From assembly GCF_900890705.1 (NCBI RefSeq), contig NZ_CAAHFH010000001.1, forward strand, positions 992,001 through 1,056,000: a stretch of 64,000 bases of DNA, written 5' to 3'. Source of the stretch: Pontiella sulfatireligans. GTDB taxonomy: Bacteria; Verrucomicrobiota; Kiritimatiellia; Kiritimatiellales; Pontiellaceae. The position numbers and the translations under genes are program-made. The notes below the pieces were generated by a model. The model was not told the origin of the DNA. It did not search any database and worked only from the letters and a program-made list of their open reading frames with translations. Each line of letters opens with the position of its first letter. Positions within the stretch are counted from its first letter, which is position 1. Shown here one piece after another: positions 18,620 to 28,382 of the stretch.

Positions 18620-20491
18620 TTAACGTTGCAAAGGTTGGAAGATCAATGCGCACGGACGCGCCAGTTCTCCGTTCATTACACCCGACGCTTTCCACGTAAT
18701 GGCATGAACTCCAGGCTCCACACTGAATGTACCGAGCACCGCCGTTTTATCTTCGCCGGGCTCGACCTTTGCCGTCAACTCGTTGCCATCGAGGGCGATT
18801 GCCATGGTATTGCCATCCGTGTTGCCATGGTAGACGGCGGTTACTTCATAGGTGACTGGTTCGTTGGCATAAACACTCCACTCAACCCGGTCTGTTTCCT
18901 TAGACCAGTTCAACAGGCAGTCGCTGCGCCGGTTCCCATACCCTTTTGCTCCTGAACCATACTTGAGTTTGCTTCCTTCGATCTTGCCGTCAAACACAGA
19001 AAGCGTCGATCTTAGCTCTGAATCGAGCAAACGCGCTTCCGAGGTTTGGGCATCGCTTTTGAACGTAATCGCCACCACGGTGGATACTTTCGACACCGGC
19101 GTGGCCGGAACACCCAGCTCAAGCGTGGTTTCATTGATTCGTTTGGAGGAAATCGGGGCCTGCTCCGCGCCGAGGATGCGGATGGAAACGGGGTCGCTTT
19201 TCAGGCCGCCCACGAGCAGTTTTCCATTTTTCGGCCAATCGAACACCTGAAGGTAGACGGTATCGCCCTTGCGGGTCGATTCGCCCCAGGCCTGTACCGG
19301 AAGGCCGGATTTACCTGCGCCGTGAATCGACTCGGAAGCCACCGCCATCCAGTCGGAAAACTCCTTGAGGATGGCCACATCGGGATCGTCGATTTTTCCG
19401 TCTGCGCGGGGGCCGAGGTTCATCAGAATATTGCCGCCGCGAGCCACGGCCTTGATCAGCAACTGGATTAACTCGGAGGCCGGTTTATGGCTGTCGTCTT
19501 CCGAGTGGTAGCCATACGACTCGTTCGTGGTAGGAATGGCTTCCCAATACTTCTCGTTGGTCGGTTTAATTTCCTTGGGTTTGTCGCACGTAGTCGTGTA
19601 GTCGCCGCCGCCATAGATCATGCGGCCATTCACCACTACTTCCGCATCGGTTTCACGCAAGGCTCTGTAGATCCGCCAGTTTTCCGAATTCGGCAGTTTG
19701 TGCGGGGTATCGAACCACATGATATCGGGATCATATTTTGTAAGCAGCTCGATTACTTGCGGGATCGACTTTTTGTTCACATAGTTTTCGCGAATGCGCG
19801 GCAGCTCCTTGCCCATCACCGGATCGTCCCACCAGTTGCGACCCCCCAGATTTTTGTCGCCGCCGGGGTTGTTGAATTCCCAGTCGTTGCCGGGGCCATC
19901 GGGCTCGCCCCAGTCGAAGGCATGCGAATAGTAGAAACCGAATTTAATGTCGTACTTCACGCAGGCGGCCTTGAGTTCGGCCATCGGATCGCGACCAAAC
20001 GGCGTCGCCTTCATGATGTTCCAGTCCGACACCTGCGAGTCGTACATCGCAAAACCATCGTGGTGCTTGGCGGTGATGACCAAATAGCGCATGCCCGCCG
20101 CCTTGATCAGCTTGACCCACTCTTCCGCATTAAAATCAACGGGGTTAAATTTTGAGGCGCATTCTGCGGCATAGGTGGCCTGGTCAATCTTGCCCTTGCG
20201 CTGGATGTGCTCGGAATAGCCGTGCACTTTTTCGCCCTGCCACACACCGCCGAGCTGAGCATAAACACCCCAGTGGATAAAGCAGCCAAAGCGGCCATCC
20301 ACCCACCACTGAAGTCGCTCGTCGCGCGTCTTCAAGGCCTCTTCTGCAATTTTCGGGATACTGGCTCCCGTAGCGAACTCCGGTTCTTCATACGCATCGC
20401 CCTTGAGATAATCAGGCAGCTTCACATTGGCGCTTCCAAGCATTGGAAGCAGTATGGCAGAGGTAATGGCAACTATAATTAGTTTCTTCAT
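18620..20491 (-). CDS. Secreted alpha-L-fucosidase, GH29, with C-terminal carbohydrate-binding-like domain
   Basis: This 623-residue protein has a signal peptide (about 1-21). GH29 blocks are RFGCFIHWGVYAQLGG (67-82), YLVITAKHHDGFAMYDS (136-152), FGFYYSHAFDW (184-194) and PDIMWFD with likely nucleophile Asp261. Further down are ARGGNILMNLGPRADG and the barrel end. Residues from about 490 form an extra beta domain ending YRVTAVYHGN-like sequence and PCALIFQPLQR, probably sugar binding. It is longer than the GH29 at 7444. AGGGA precedes the ATG. Gaps to neighbouring sulfatases are 18 and 12 bases, which pairs defucosylation with desulfation in one transcript. Confidence 0.93.
   Translation of the reverse strand: MKKLIIVAITSAILLPMLGSANVKLPDYLKGDAYEEPEFATGASIPKIAEEALKTRDERLQWWVDGRFGCFIHWGVYAQLGGVWQGEKVHGYSEHIQRKGKIDQATYAAECASKFNPVDFNAEEWVKLIKAAGMRYLVITAKHHDGFAMYDSQVSDWNIMKATPFGRDPMAELKAACVKYDIKFGFYYSHAFDWGEPDGPGNDWEFNNPGGDKNLGGRNWWDDPVMGKELPRIRENYVNKKSIPQVIELLTKYDPDIMWFDTPHKLPNSENWRIYRALRETDAEVVVNGRMIYGGGDYTTTCDKPKEIKPTNEKYWEAIPTTNESYGYHSEDDSHKPASELIQLLIKAVARGGNILMNLGPRADGKIDDPDVAILKEFSDWMAVASESIHGAGKSGLPVQAWGESTRKGDTVYLQVFDWPKNGKLLVGGLKSDPVSIRILGAEQAPISSKRINETTLELGVPATPVSKVSTVVAITFKSDAQTSEARLLDSELRSTLSVFDGKIEGSKLKYGSGAKGYGNRRSDCLLNWSKETDRVEWSVYANEPVTYEVTAVYHGNTDGNTMAIALDGNELTAKVEPGEDKTAVLGTFSVEPGVHAITWKASGVMNGELARPCALIFQPLQR
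20434..20448. repeat. Iterated palindrome, perfect copy
   Basis: TTCCAAGCATTGGAA fits TTCCAA-N3-TTGGAA exactly. It lies inside the signal-peptide end of the GH29 gene. Confidence 0.75.
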
Positions 20492-20503
20492 GGTAGTCCC
20501 TGT

Positions 20504-21940
20504 TCATTTCTGGTTTTTCAAAATTGGCTTTATCGGATCCCACATCTTTAATTGATTCATTAGCTGCTCCGTTAATTCCGGATTGGTCAGGCTCAAGTCA
20601 TTCCGTTCGGAGACATCGTCTTCAACATTATAAACAGCCCGCAGATTGTCTTTCGGCCAATAAATCAACTTATACGCCCCCTGCCTCATGGCCACCGAGG
20701 CCTTATGTCCCAAACTGTGGTTGGACGGGAAAGCCCAGTAAAGCGTGCGGTCAAACGGCACGGTTCCGCTCTTCAAAGCCGGCATTATAGAAACGCCATC
20801 CACATGCTGTTTTGGAAACAATTCCATGCCGAGCATATCGAGCACGGTTGGGTAGATGTCGGTATTTACCGTTATCGTGTCGTTCAGCGTATCCGGTTCA
20901 ACCCTTCCGGGCCATTTGATCATAAGCGGCACACGGATGCCGCCCTCGTAGAGGAAGCCCTTGCCGAAGCGGTATGGCAACTGCGAGCTGACCGCAATTT
21001 TCGAGGTGGCCATGCTGCCCTGGTCGGACGTAAAAATGACAATCGTATGCTCTGCCACGCCCAGCTCATCGAGCTTGGCCAGCACTTGCCCGACACTGTC
21101 GTCCACGGCCATGATCTGCGAGGCAAATTCCGGTTCACGCTGCTTCGTGGCCATCGGAACGGATTTACCGGCATAAGCCTCATCCTGCAACGCCCGGTTG
21201 GAGCCGTCCATGGTGGCCAGCTTCTTCTCGAAGTAGGCGTTGTGTTCCTTCTTGCCCTGCACGTAGCGTTTGAGATCACCCTTTTTGTACCCGAGCGGAT
21301 TAGCCGGCTTATGGACGTTGTAGTAGGAAAAATAGAGAAGGAACGGCTCATGCCCATGCTTATCCAGAAAGGAAAGTGCTTTGTCGGTCAGCGCATCGGT
21401 CAGGTAATCTCCGGGCTTCCCGTCCTCCAGCCCGGTTACATTATGGCTGACGGGCACCCCTTTATAAGGGAAATAAAAGTCCGCCGGCTGGCCACGGTTG
21501 CAGCCGGTAATGTTGTAGTCAAAACCGTTGGCCGTCACGCTGTCCGCATTGCCTAGATGCCACTTTCCGCCGAACCAGGTGGTATAACCCGCATCTTTCA
21601 GGACGTTCGGCCAGATAGTATTGCCTTCCGGAATTCTTCCGCCGACGCCCGTCACACCCAAACGAGCCGGAAAACGACCGGTCATGATGGCCGCGCGTGA
21701 CGGCCCGCAGACCGGATGCGTAGCATAGGCATTGGTAAAGCGCATGCCCTCCCTCGACAGACGGTCGATATTCGGTGACTCATGAAAATCGATGCCATAG
21801 CAAGCCAGATCCTTAATCCCCAAATCATCAACGAGAAAAAAAACCACATTCGGTTTCCCCGCCATACCTGGCAAGGCAGACATCGCCAAAGCAACTACGG
21901 CCCACATCCATTTTTTCTGTTTACCGAATATTTCAACCAT
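20504..21940 (-). CDS. Secreted S1-family sulfatase
   Basis: This 478-residue sulfatase has a short cytoplasmic lead (MVEIFGKQKK), a signal peptide, and NVVFFLVDDLGIKDLACYG. The formylglycine motif is CGPSR (Cys78). GKWHLGNADS, IIVFTSDQGSM and GKGFLYEGGIRVPLMIKWPGRV follow, then MRQGAYKLIYWP near the end. AGGAG lies six bases before the ATG. A gap of 124 bases separates it from the sulfatase upstream at 22065, one of the larger breaks in this run. An internal promoter could lie there, though I see no clear hexamers. Confidence 0.92.
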   Translation of the reverse strand: MVEIFGKQKKWMWAVVALAMSALPGMAGKPNVVFFLVDDLGIKDLACYGIDFHESPNIDRLSREGMRFTNAYATHPVCGPSRAAIMTGRFPARLGVTGVGGRIPEGNTIWPNVLKDAGYTTWFGGKWHLGNADSVTANGFDYNITGCNRGQPADFYFPYKGVPVSHNVTGLEDGKPGDYLTDALTDKALSFLDKHGHEPFLLYFSYYNVHKPANPLGYKKGDLKRYVQGKKEHNAYFEKKLATMDGSNRALQDEAYAGKSVPMATKQREPEFASQIMAVDDSVGQVLAKLDELGVAEHTIVIFTSDQGSMATSKIAVSSQLPYRFGKGFLYEGGIRVPLMIKWPGRVEPDTLNDTITVNTDIYPTVLDMLGMELFPKQHVDGVSIMPALKSGTVPFDRTLYWAFPSNHSLGHKASVAMRQGAYKLIYWPKDNLRAVYNVEDDVSERNDLSLTNPELTEQLMNQLKMWDPIKPILKNQK

Positions 21941-22064
21941 GAACCGCTCCTATTGGTCGCTATTTTTCTTTCAGAAAAATTATCTATCGCTTCGCTTTCG
22001 GGGAAATATTGTTCCCGTTTCTGCAGAATGCCTTCGCTCTATTTCAAATCGACCGGTCAGCGCT

Positions 22065-23576
22065 TCAGTCCGCGCAGATACTGCGACCGTCGTTTTTATA
22101 TTTTTCAAGCAGGGCCTTCAGCCGATCGACAACTTCCGGGTGTTGATCCTGAACATTGATGGTTTCGCCGGGATCGGATTCCATGTCGTAAAGCTGAACC
22201 AGCGGAAGATCCTTGTAGAGCTCTTTGTCCTTGCCCGGGCGCGGCGTGCTCCATCCCCCGGAGTGCGGCGCGTCAATCAGCTTCCATTTTCCCTGACGGA
22301 TGGCAAAGGTGCCATTGACGGAATGATGAACCGTCGCTTCGCGCAATGACCCTGTCGCCGTGCCGAGCAGATTAGGCAGCATGCTGACCGAATCTTCTCC
22401 GGCATCGGCCGGAAGCTTCGCACCGACAATTTCAGCACAGGTGGCCAACATATCCGTCAGGCAGGTGGTATCCGTGCAGACCGTTCCGGCCTTGACCTTG
22501 GCTGGCCAGCGGACGATGAACGGAACACGGTGGCCCCCCTCGAAAATATCGGCCTTGTGTCCGCGGTAGATGGCGCTGGGGTTATGGCCCTGCATTTTGA
22601 GTTCTTCAAAATCTGCTTCCGGCGAGCATCCATTGTCGCTAGTGACAATAATGATGGTATTGTCGGCAATACCCGCCTTTTCGACGGCCTTCATCACCTG
22701 GCCGATGCAGTCATCGTTCATATACGTAAAGTCGGCATAGGCGCTATCGATGCCGCTCTTGCCCTTGTATTCTGAGGTCGGCAGAACCGGGGTGTGCGGC
22801 GAAGAGTATGGCAGGTAGAGGAAGAACGGTTTATCCGTCCTGGCCTGTTGCTCGACATACTTGACCGCACGACGCGTAAAGTTGGGCAGCACGTCCCAGT
22901 GATCGAAATCGGGCGCGGTCGGACCCTTGCGCCACCAGCCGTTCTTCACCTCTTTCTTATCAGCAAAGGTTTCGCGATCGGGTACGGCGGTCGGCATGCC
23001 GTTTTCAACATAAACGTAGGGAGGAATATCGAGAGAGGCGCAGTGACCGAAGGAATAGATAAATCCATTTTCCTTCGGGCCGTTTTGGATCGGTTGGGTG
23101 TAGTCCACCGGCGTAATGCGGCCCAGCCCCTTGCCTGGTTCCGCATCGCCGGTCTTGACCCAATCCCAGCCGAGGTGCCACTTGCCGATGTATGCGGTGT
23201 GGTAGCCGTTTTCCTTCAACAGCGAGGCGACGGTCATGCGCCCTTCTTCAATCAGGTGGTTTGAATAGCCGCTGAGCACCCCACTCTTCATGCGGGTACG
23301 CCAGGCATAGCGGCCGGTCAACACGCCGTAGCGCGTCGGGGTGCAGACGGCGGAGCCAGAATGCGCATCGGTGAAGACCATTCCTTCGCGGCCGAGCCGA
23401 TCCATGTTCGGCGTCGGAATCTTGCCGTCGGGATTGCAAATGCCAACGTCGCCGTAACCGAGGTCATCGCAAAGGATGTAGATAATATTGGGCAGCGATG
23501 ATGCGGATTTGGCACCACCTAATGCGACCGTGGCTGCCGCCAAGGCGGCAAGTGTCATCAGGGTTCGTTTGTTCAT
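22065..23576 (-). CDS. Secreted S1-family sulfatase (arylsulfatase-A-like)
   Basis: This 503-residue sulfatase has a signal peptide ending near GGAKSAS, then IIYILCDDLGYGDVG. The formylglycine motif is CTPTR (Cys78), followed by YGVLTGRYAWRTRMKSGVL, GKWHLGWDW and IIVTSDNGCSPEADF. The sequence is close to the sulfatase at 61823-63307, which shares CTPTRYGVLTGRYAWRTR and the ending YDMEKD/YDMESD-GET. The two are probably duplicates with the same subfamily specificity. It starts one base after the stop of the GH95-like gene (23578), with its AAGGA inside that gene's end, so translation is probably coupled. Confidence 0.93.
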   Translation of the reverse strand: MNKRTLMTLAALAAATVALGGAKSASSLPNIIYILCDDLGYGDVGICNPDGKIPTPNMDRLGREGMVFTDAHSGSAVCTPTRYGVLTGRYAWRTRMKSGVLSGYSNHLIEEGRMTVASLLKENGYHTAYIGKWHLGWDWVKTGDAEPGKGLGRITPVDYTQPIQNGPKENGFIYSFGHCASLDIPPYVYVENGMPTAVPDRETFADKKEVKNGWWRKGPTAPDFDHWDVLPNFTRRAVKYVEQQARTDKPFFLYLPYSSPHTPVLPTSEYKGKSGIDSAYADFTYMNDDCIGQVMKAVEKAGIADNTIIIVTSDNGCSPEADFEELKMQGHNPSAIYRGHKADIFEGGHRVPFIVRWPAKVKAGTVCTDTTCLTDMLATCAEIVGAKLPADAGEDSVSMLPNLLGTATGSLREATVHHSVNGTFAIRQGKWKLIDAPHSGGWSTPRPGKDKELYKDLPLVQLYDMESDPGETINVQDQHPEVVDRLKALLEKYKNDGRSICAD

Positions 23577-23577
23577 T

Positions 23578-25899
23578 TCAATCCTTCTTCCGTTTCAGCA
23601 GGATGCAATCGCCTTTTTTCAGATCAAACGTCCAGCGCTTTTTCCCCTGCGGGCCTTCCAATGGTTGGATGTCGATATCGAGGTCAGACTTGAATTCTGA
23701 CATATCAGTCTGAATGATGCACGGCTCTCCGGCGAGGCTTTCGATGAGAATCCATTGGGTCATGCCTTCGGACCATTCGGCGGAAACAAGAAAAGCGCCT
23801 TCGGTGCGCAGCTTATGGAACACCGTCTCGTCCGACCAGCGGTCGGGCATGGCGGGGAAGATACGAAGCACATCGCCCCAGCTCTGGAGGAACATATAGT
23901 TCATGCTCTCCACCACAGCAAGCGGCGTTTCGATCACCGGGCCGCCATCTTCGGCATACATCGAGTTGGGTTTGATGGCGCGCTTGCCGGGCTCCATACC
24001 CAGCCCCTGAGCGGTCACCATGCCGTCGAGTTGTGTCAGTGCGCGTTCGCCGTCACCCAGCGTGGCGAACATGGCCGCCGATCCGGTGAAGGAATAGGCG
24101 GCCAACACATCGGGAAGACTCAGCCAGCGTTCGACCGACTTGCGGAACAGGGCTTCGGCCTCCGCCCCCTGATCGGGATTAATGGTATGCAACGGATAGA
24201 GCGCCATCAGGTGTGAATAGTGACGGTGCGAAATATCAAAACCGTGCGTATCGCTGACCATCAAACCATTTTCGTTTACCGGCAGTGGACGAAGGTTTTC
24301 AAGGGTGCTTTTCCAATCCTTGGAAGCCGGGTCGTTCATCGCGAGCTTTTCATTCATCTCTAACAGGGTCTGCAGTCCCCACTGAAAAAGCTGGAGTGAA
24401 TAGTTGGTGTCGGCCAGCAGGCCGGGACGATTCATCGCCCACCCGCGCACTTCAGGCTCGTCCTTGAAATTGTATTCTGGAGAAACCTGCGGAGGCAAAT
24501 GAATGGTGCCGTCCGCATCGATGGTCATCACATCGAAGTAATAGTTGATGTTTTTCTTCAGCAGCGCAAACAGCTTTCGGCCCGTCGCCTCATCCATGCT
24601 GTACTTCCAGAAACGCCAGTAGTGCTGCAACGCCCAGGTAAAGTTGCCCAGCTCGTAGGTATCGCCGCCCTCGCGCCGGATCATGTTGTAGGTCGAAGTG
24701 CGCGTCCAAGTGATTGCATCTGGATTGTTTGCGGAGTTGAAGGTGCCTTTGGCATCATAGGCATCAATCATGTGCGTGAAATAACTGCCCTGCTCCAGTT
24801 GGTTGGCCGTAAAACTGGGTAGGTTGGAGAGCTGAATATTGAGGTTCCACCAGGTGCCCGGCCAGCCGCACTGCGTAAACCACGGCCCCATGTTATCGAT
24901 CATGATCGGCAGCTCCGGGCGGGCCGCCCCGCCGAACTTATAGATTTGCAGCCAGTAAAACTGCTCCCAGAAATCGTCGCCCTCGATCTCGACAAAGGAG
25001 CGTTGCATATAGTTGTGCCACCATTCGCGGTGCCGCTTTTCCAGGGCTGGGATTCCTTCGGTGCGGGCACGCTGGACCGACTCGACCGCCTCTTTCACCG
25101 CCAGCTCAATATTCTCAGCCTGCGGTTTTTCGGGTTCATAGGCCTTACCGACCGCCAGCAGAAACGTATTACGCCCCTTTTCGCCGGGAACATTCACGAA
25201 GGCGGTTGCGTGTGCACCGTGCTGAGTGAGCGGCTGGATGATCACCGTCACATCGCCGCGCATTTCACGGTGGGGCTTGGGCGGCAGTTCGCCGGCCGGC
25301 AACGTGGCCGGATCGGTTTGGGTGGTGATGATACGCGGGCTGATGCCCCACTGTTCGGCCATGCCGAGCGTCAGCCCCTTTTCGCCACCGGTGGCGCGCG
25401 ATTCCACCACCATCACGTTGGACTCACGTTCAACAAACGAGCGCCAGTAGATGCGGCCTTTGTCGGAATCGATCCGGCCGCGCGCCTCGGCGTTCCAGAT
25501 ATCGAGCCGCATGTTGGCCTTCTTAACCTTTCCTACTGGGTTGAGAATGATGCTGCCGATCGGCACGCGCGGGATCGACCAGTCGATGCTCGGAATGTGG
25601 AACTCGGCCGCCACGTCAGTGCGGCCCAGCTCCCATTGCAGGATCCATTCGTCGCCGGGCTTTCGGTAGATCGAGGCTCCGGTCAGTCCGTTGGCGACAA
25701 AGGCCGCATCGCCCCATGCGTCGCCGACGTCACCTTCCCAAACCAGATCCTGCTCGGCCATGAACAGCGTCCAGTTAATATCCGGTTTTTGTGGTTCCTT
25801 AAAGTTAGCCAGCAGCACCGGATCAAAGATTCCACAGGCAAACCCGCTGCAACACACTGCAACAGATGCCAGCACAATATGATGAATCGCTATTTTCAT
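23578..25899 (-). CDS. Secreted GH95-like enzyme (divergent subgroup, copy 1)
   Basis: This 773-residue protein has a signal peptide and GH95-like architecture. An N-terminal beta domain (DAWGDAAFVANGLTGASIYRKPGDEWILQWELGRTD) precedes an (alpha/alpha)6 barrel. Barrel motifs are WWNLNIQLSNLPSF (an N-L-N triplet matching the GH95 Asn pair), SPEYN (acid position) and HRHYSHLMALYPLHTINPDQ. The loop that in GH95 reads QIDGNFG is here AEDGGPVIE, keeping an Asp. Two close paralogues (28383 and 49825) have Gly at that place. The role is likely removal of a fucose-like terminal sugar, but these changes may mean another sugar. It overlaps the propeller gene upstream by ATGA (25896-25899), indicating translational coupling. 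Confidence 0.82.
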   Translation of the reverse strand: MKIAIHHIVLASVAVCCSGFACGIFDPVLLANFKEPQKPDINWTLFMAEQDLVWEGDVGDAWGDAAFVANGLTGASIYRKPGDEWILQWELGRTDVAAEFHIPSIDWSIPRVPIGSIILNPVGKVKKANMRLDIWNAEARGRIDSDKGRIYWRSFVERESNVMVVESRATGGEKGLTLGMAEQWGISPRIITTQTDPATLPAGELPPKPHREMRGDVTVIIQPLTQHGAHATAFVNVPGEKGRNTFLLAVGKAYEPEKPQAENIELAVKEAVESVQRARTEGIPALEKRHREWWHNYMQRSFVEIEGDDFWEQFYWLQIYKFGGAARPELPIMIDNMGPWFTQCGWPGTWWNLNIQLSNLPSFTANQLEQGSYFTHMIDAYDAKGTFNSANNPDAITWTRTSTYNMIRREGGDTYELGNFTWALQHYWRFWKYSMDEATGRKLFALLKKNINYYFDVMTIDADGTIHLPPQVSPEYNFKDEPEVRGWAMNRPGLLADTNYSLQLFQWGLQTLLEMNEKLAMNDPASKDWKSTLENLRPLPVNENGLMVSDTHGFDISHRHYSHLMALYPLHTINPDQGAEAEALFRKSVERWLSLPDVLAAYSFTGSAAMFATLGDGERALTQLDGMVTAQGLGMEPGKRAIKPNSMYAEDGGPVIETPLAVVESMNYMFLQSWGDVLRIFPAMPDRWSDETVFHKLRTEGAFLVSAEWSEGMTQWILIESLAGEPCIIQTDMSEFKSDLDIDIQPLEGPQGKKRWTFDLKKGDCILLKRKKD
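24311..24325. repeat. Iterated palindrome, perfect copy
   Basis: TTCCAATCCTTGGAA, inside the GH95-like gene at 23578. The plus-strand flanks are T-rich on the left and GCCGG on the right, as at several other copies. Confidence 0.75.
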
Positions 25900-27035
25900 T
25901 CAGCCTCCGGCGACCAGTCGTCGACCGGCCAGATAATGATGCCGGCGCCTTCGGTAGGGACCGACTGCGACCCCTCACGCGGAATACAGGCCAGCAAAAA
26001 GGCCTCCACTTCGCCGGTTTCTGAATTCACATAGACGTAGGGGCGTTCCATGCGGTAGTAGCGCTCGGTGTTGCCTTCCTCGAACGTTACGGAGTCGCCG
26101 ACATAGCCCAGCGGCACATCGGAATAGAGCCGGTAGTCAGTTCCTGACTTTACATCCGTGAACCAATGCATGACCGCTTTTTTCTTCCCTCCGGTAGCGC
26201 GCCCACTCATATCGGTCATGATGGTGTGGTACTGGCCATTCATCTCCCACAGGCAGGCATCCTCATGATCCACGTCGCCGGGAAGCTGATTGATAGTGCC
26301 GCGCCCGTTCGGCAGCGGAGCGCCCCATCGCTTTTCCGGCTCGCCGGGATAGGCCGAAAAATCTTTCGCCCGATAAGCCAACAGGTGACGCTGCGTACCT
26401 GGATAAGCGGGATCTTTGCCTTTTGAAAGTCCATACGCACTGCCATCCGGATAAAACAGGAGCGCGGGATTGTTGAACTTTGCCTCTTTAACCAGTTCCT
26501 CATGATGCCCGTACCAACTGCCGGGCGCTAGATCGTCGGAATAAAGCCAGCTCGTTCCGGCAATAGCCCCTTTTCTCACGTTAATGAAATAGAGGATATA
26601 GCGCTTGATGCTGCCGTCCGGATTGTATTCAGGCGTTATCTTAGGGTTATGCAACGACCAGTCGTGATTGACCTCGGCGGTGAGTGCCGGATTTTCCACA
26701 TTGGTATAAGGTCCGAGGATGTTCTTTGATGTGGCATGGACAATCTCGCTCGTCGTCATCCAGTGCGTCACGTCATTTACTTTCCCCTCCACCATGTTCC
26801 AGCGGCTGTAAAAAAGGTGGTAGGTGTCGCCCTTTTTGATTAGTGAAGGATCCCAGCAATGGTATCCGTGCTGAAAGACGCGGTTGGCAAACACGGGCTT
26901 GCCCATCGCATCGCCCAACGGGTTGGTGCCCTTGAACAGGGCGTTGTCCATCGATTCCGTCGCCAACAACGGAACGGCAAGCATCATGAGCACCATCGTT
27001 AAACCTGCAGTTGATTTTCTCGCCATGTATTTCAT
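25896..27035 (-). CDS. Secreted five-bladed beta-propeller glycoside hydrolase, second paralogue
   Basis: This 379-residue protein with a signal peptide is a paralogue of 16033-17067. Shared blocks are MGKPV...F, YHCWDPSLIKKGDTYHLFYSRW, LHNPKITPEYN, NNPALLFYPDGSAYGLSKG, VDHEDACLWEMNGQYHTIMTD and an ending with IIWPVDDWSPEAE. The conserved Asp in WDPSL and the Glu-Asp in HEDAC fit the active site of GH43-type propellers. The substrate is unknown. Its stop overlaps the start of the GH95-like gene 23578-25899, and 13 bases separate it from the VWA protein upstream. The start may be 27035 or the ATG at 27026. Confidence 0.75.
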   Translation of the reverse strand: MKYMARKSTAGLTMVLMMLAVPLLATESMDNALFKGTNPLGDAMGKPVFANRVFQHGYHCWDPSLIKKGDTYHLFYSRWNMVEGKVNDVTHWMTTSEIVHATSKNILGPYTNVENPALTAEVNHDWSLHNPKITPEYNPDGSIKRYILYFINVRKGAIAGTSWLYSDDLAPGSWYGHHEELVKEAKFNNPALLFYPDGSAYGLSKGKDPAYPGTQRHLLAYRAKDFSAYPGEPEKRWGAPLPNGRGTINQLPGDVDHEDACLWEMNGQYHTIMTDMSGRATGGKKKAVMHWFTDVKSGTDYRLYSDVPLGYVGDSVTFEEGNTERYYRMERPYVYVNSETGEVEAFLLACIPREGSQSVPTEGAGIIIWPVDDWSPEAE

Positions 27036-27048
27036 TTCCGTTAAGTTC

Positions 27049-28359
27049 TTATTGGATCGAACTTTCGATGGCTTCCATACCCTGGATCCGTCGGTATCCG
27101 CCCCGGGTAAGGGTGGTTATTTTTTTAAATCGCTCATCATCCCCATCGCTATCATCCGTCTTCACAAAATGAATGACATTGATCGCGTACTTTTCTTTTT
27201 TCTTGCTCTTCCCTAGACCACTGGTGGTCGGAATCTTTGATTTAAACTTCTTACGCGTGTTGTCGAACGCTTCCAGCACCTCTTTCGGGGTGTATGTGAT
27301 GAATTTAGGGTGAGGAGGTTGAGGCTCGTTCGGAAAATAGATTCTCACGCGATGCCTATCCTGATTGCTATTCGGAAGAACCCGGGGCGGTTCCCCCTTT
27401 TCCCGACGCAAATCGTTATCTTCTTTAAATTTTATTTTGGACAGCTCAACCTTTTCCTTCCAGCGTGTCATTTTTGATTCGCTCCACACCTCGGCGTCAT
27501 CTGTTTTATAGGCCAGAAATCCCCATGAACAGGAAAGCACAAAGACCGAATCAGCCTGTTGTTCCATCGCTCGAACCATGGGACGCGCCCAATATCCGAT
27601 ACTGCTTTCCAAGGGCTCTATCTGATTCCCCCACGGAATGCTGATGCCTCCAGGCCCCAGCGTCTTCGGACCGTAGTCCTTATCCCCCATGTCCTTCGTC
27701 AGCGCATTGAGCGGTTCAAGCCATTTTTTCACTTTAGCCACGTTCCCTGCACTGGCTGGAACAAGATTCAGGAACAGGGTGTAGTCGCCGCCGCCATACA
27801 CCGCAATATTGAATAAAACCGTCGAATTCAACCCCTCAAGAATCCGCACCAACTCTTCTTTAATAATTTCATAGGCCGGAATCCCGCCGATTTCATCGAC
27901 CATCATGTCGCCGGATGCATCGAGGATGATGAACACCTTCTCTCCCTTGCTCTTGATTCCGAAAAGCTCGATCTCCGGCATGCTGAAACCGACGCCCCCG
28001 GCCCCGCCAAGACCATCGCCAGCCACCGAACCCAGCCCCCCCTTGACGCCTGTGATTTCCGGCATCTTGATATCGGGCATCTGGTTCATCTTTGGCTGAA
28101 CCACAATTCGCTTACGCAACTTTGGTTTCTGCACCTTTTTTTTCTTGATATTGACCGGAACCTGAAGTTTCTTCATCGTCATTTTCGGCCGTTTCACCGG
28201 CTTGCCCTCAAACTTCTGCTCATCTTTGGTGATGACCGTGACAGCCACAAAAGACAGTGCCACGAGGATCAATGCGGCGTGCACCGCCAGACTAACCAAC
28301 ACTGCGCTCGACTTGGCGTGGTTCGCAAAAAAACGTTTTCTGGGTTTAACACTCATCAT
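27049..28359 (-). CDS. TonB-like membrane protein with C-terminal von Willebrand A domain
   Basis: This 436-residue protein has an N-terminal membrane anchor (about 15-42, SAVLVSLAVHAALILVALSF). A basic Pro/Lys-rich stretch follows (about 50-95) of the kind that spans the periplasm in TonB. Then come MPDIKMPEITG and a glycine-rich linker (GGLGSVAGDGLGGAGG). The remainder is a VWA domain starting KVFIILDASGDMM; the usual metal site D-x-S-x-S is altered to D-A-S-G-D. The first 110 residues match the protein at 30770-32611, whose second half is unrelated. No exbB or exbD lies in the window, so normal TonB energy coupling is not supported. A surface or periplasmic scaffold is possible. A second ATG at 28356 has the better-spaced AAGGA. 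Confidence 0.7.
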   Translation of the reverse strand: MMSVKPRKRFFANHAKSSAVLVSLAVHAALILVALSFVAVTVITKDEQKFEGKPVKRPKMTMKKLQVPVNIKKKKVQKPKLRKRIVVQPKMNQMPDIKMPEITGVKGGLGSVAGDGLGGAGGVGFSMPEIELFGIKSKGEKVFIILDASGDMMVDEIGGIPAYEIIKEELVRILEGLNSTVLFNIAVYGGGDYTLFLNLVPASAGNVAKVKKWLEPLNALTKDMGDKDYGPKTLGPGGISIPWGNQIEPLESSIGYWARPMVRAMEQQADSVFVLSCSWGFLAYKTDDAEVWSESKMTRWKEKVELSKIKFKEDNDLRREKGEPPRVLPNSNQDRHRVRIYFPNEPQPPHPKFITYTPKEVLEAFDNTRKKFKSKIPTTSGLGKSKKKEKYAINVIHFVKTDDSDGDDERFKKITTLTRGGYRRIQGMEAIESSIQ

Positions 28360-28382
28360 TACATCCTTAGCCTGCTTAACAA

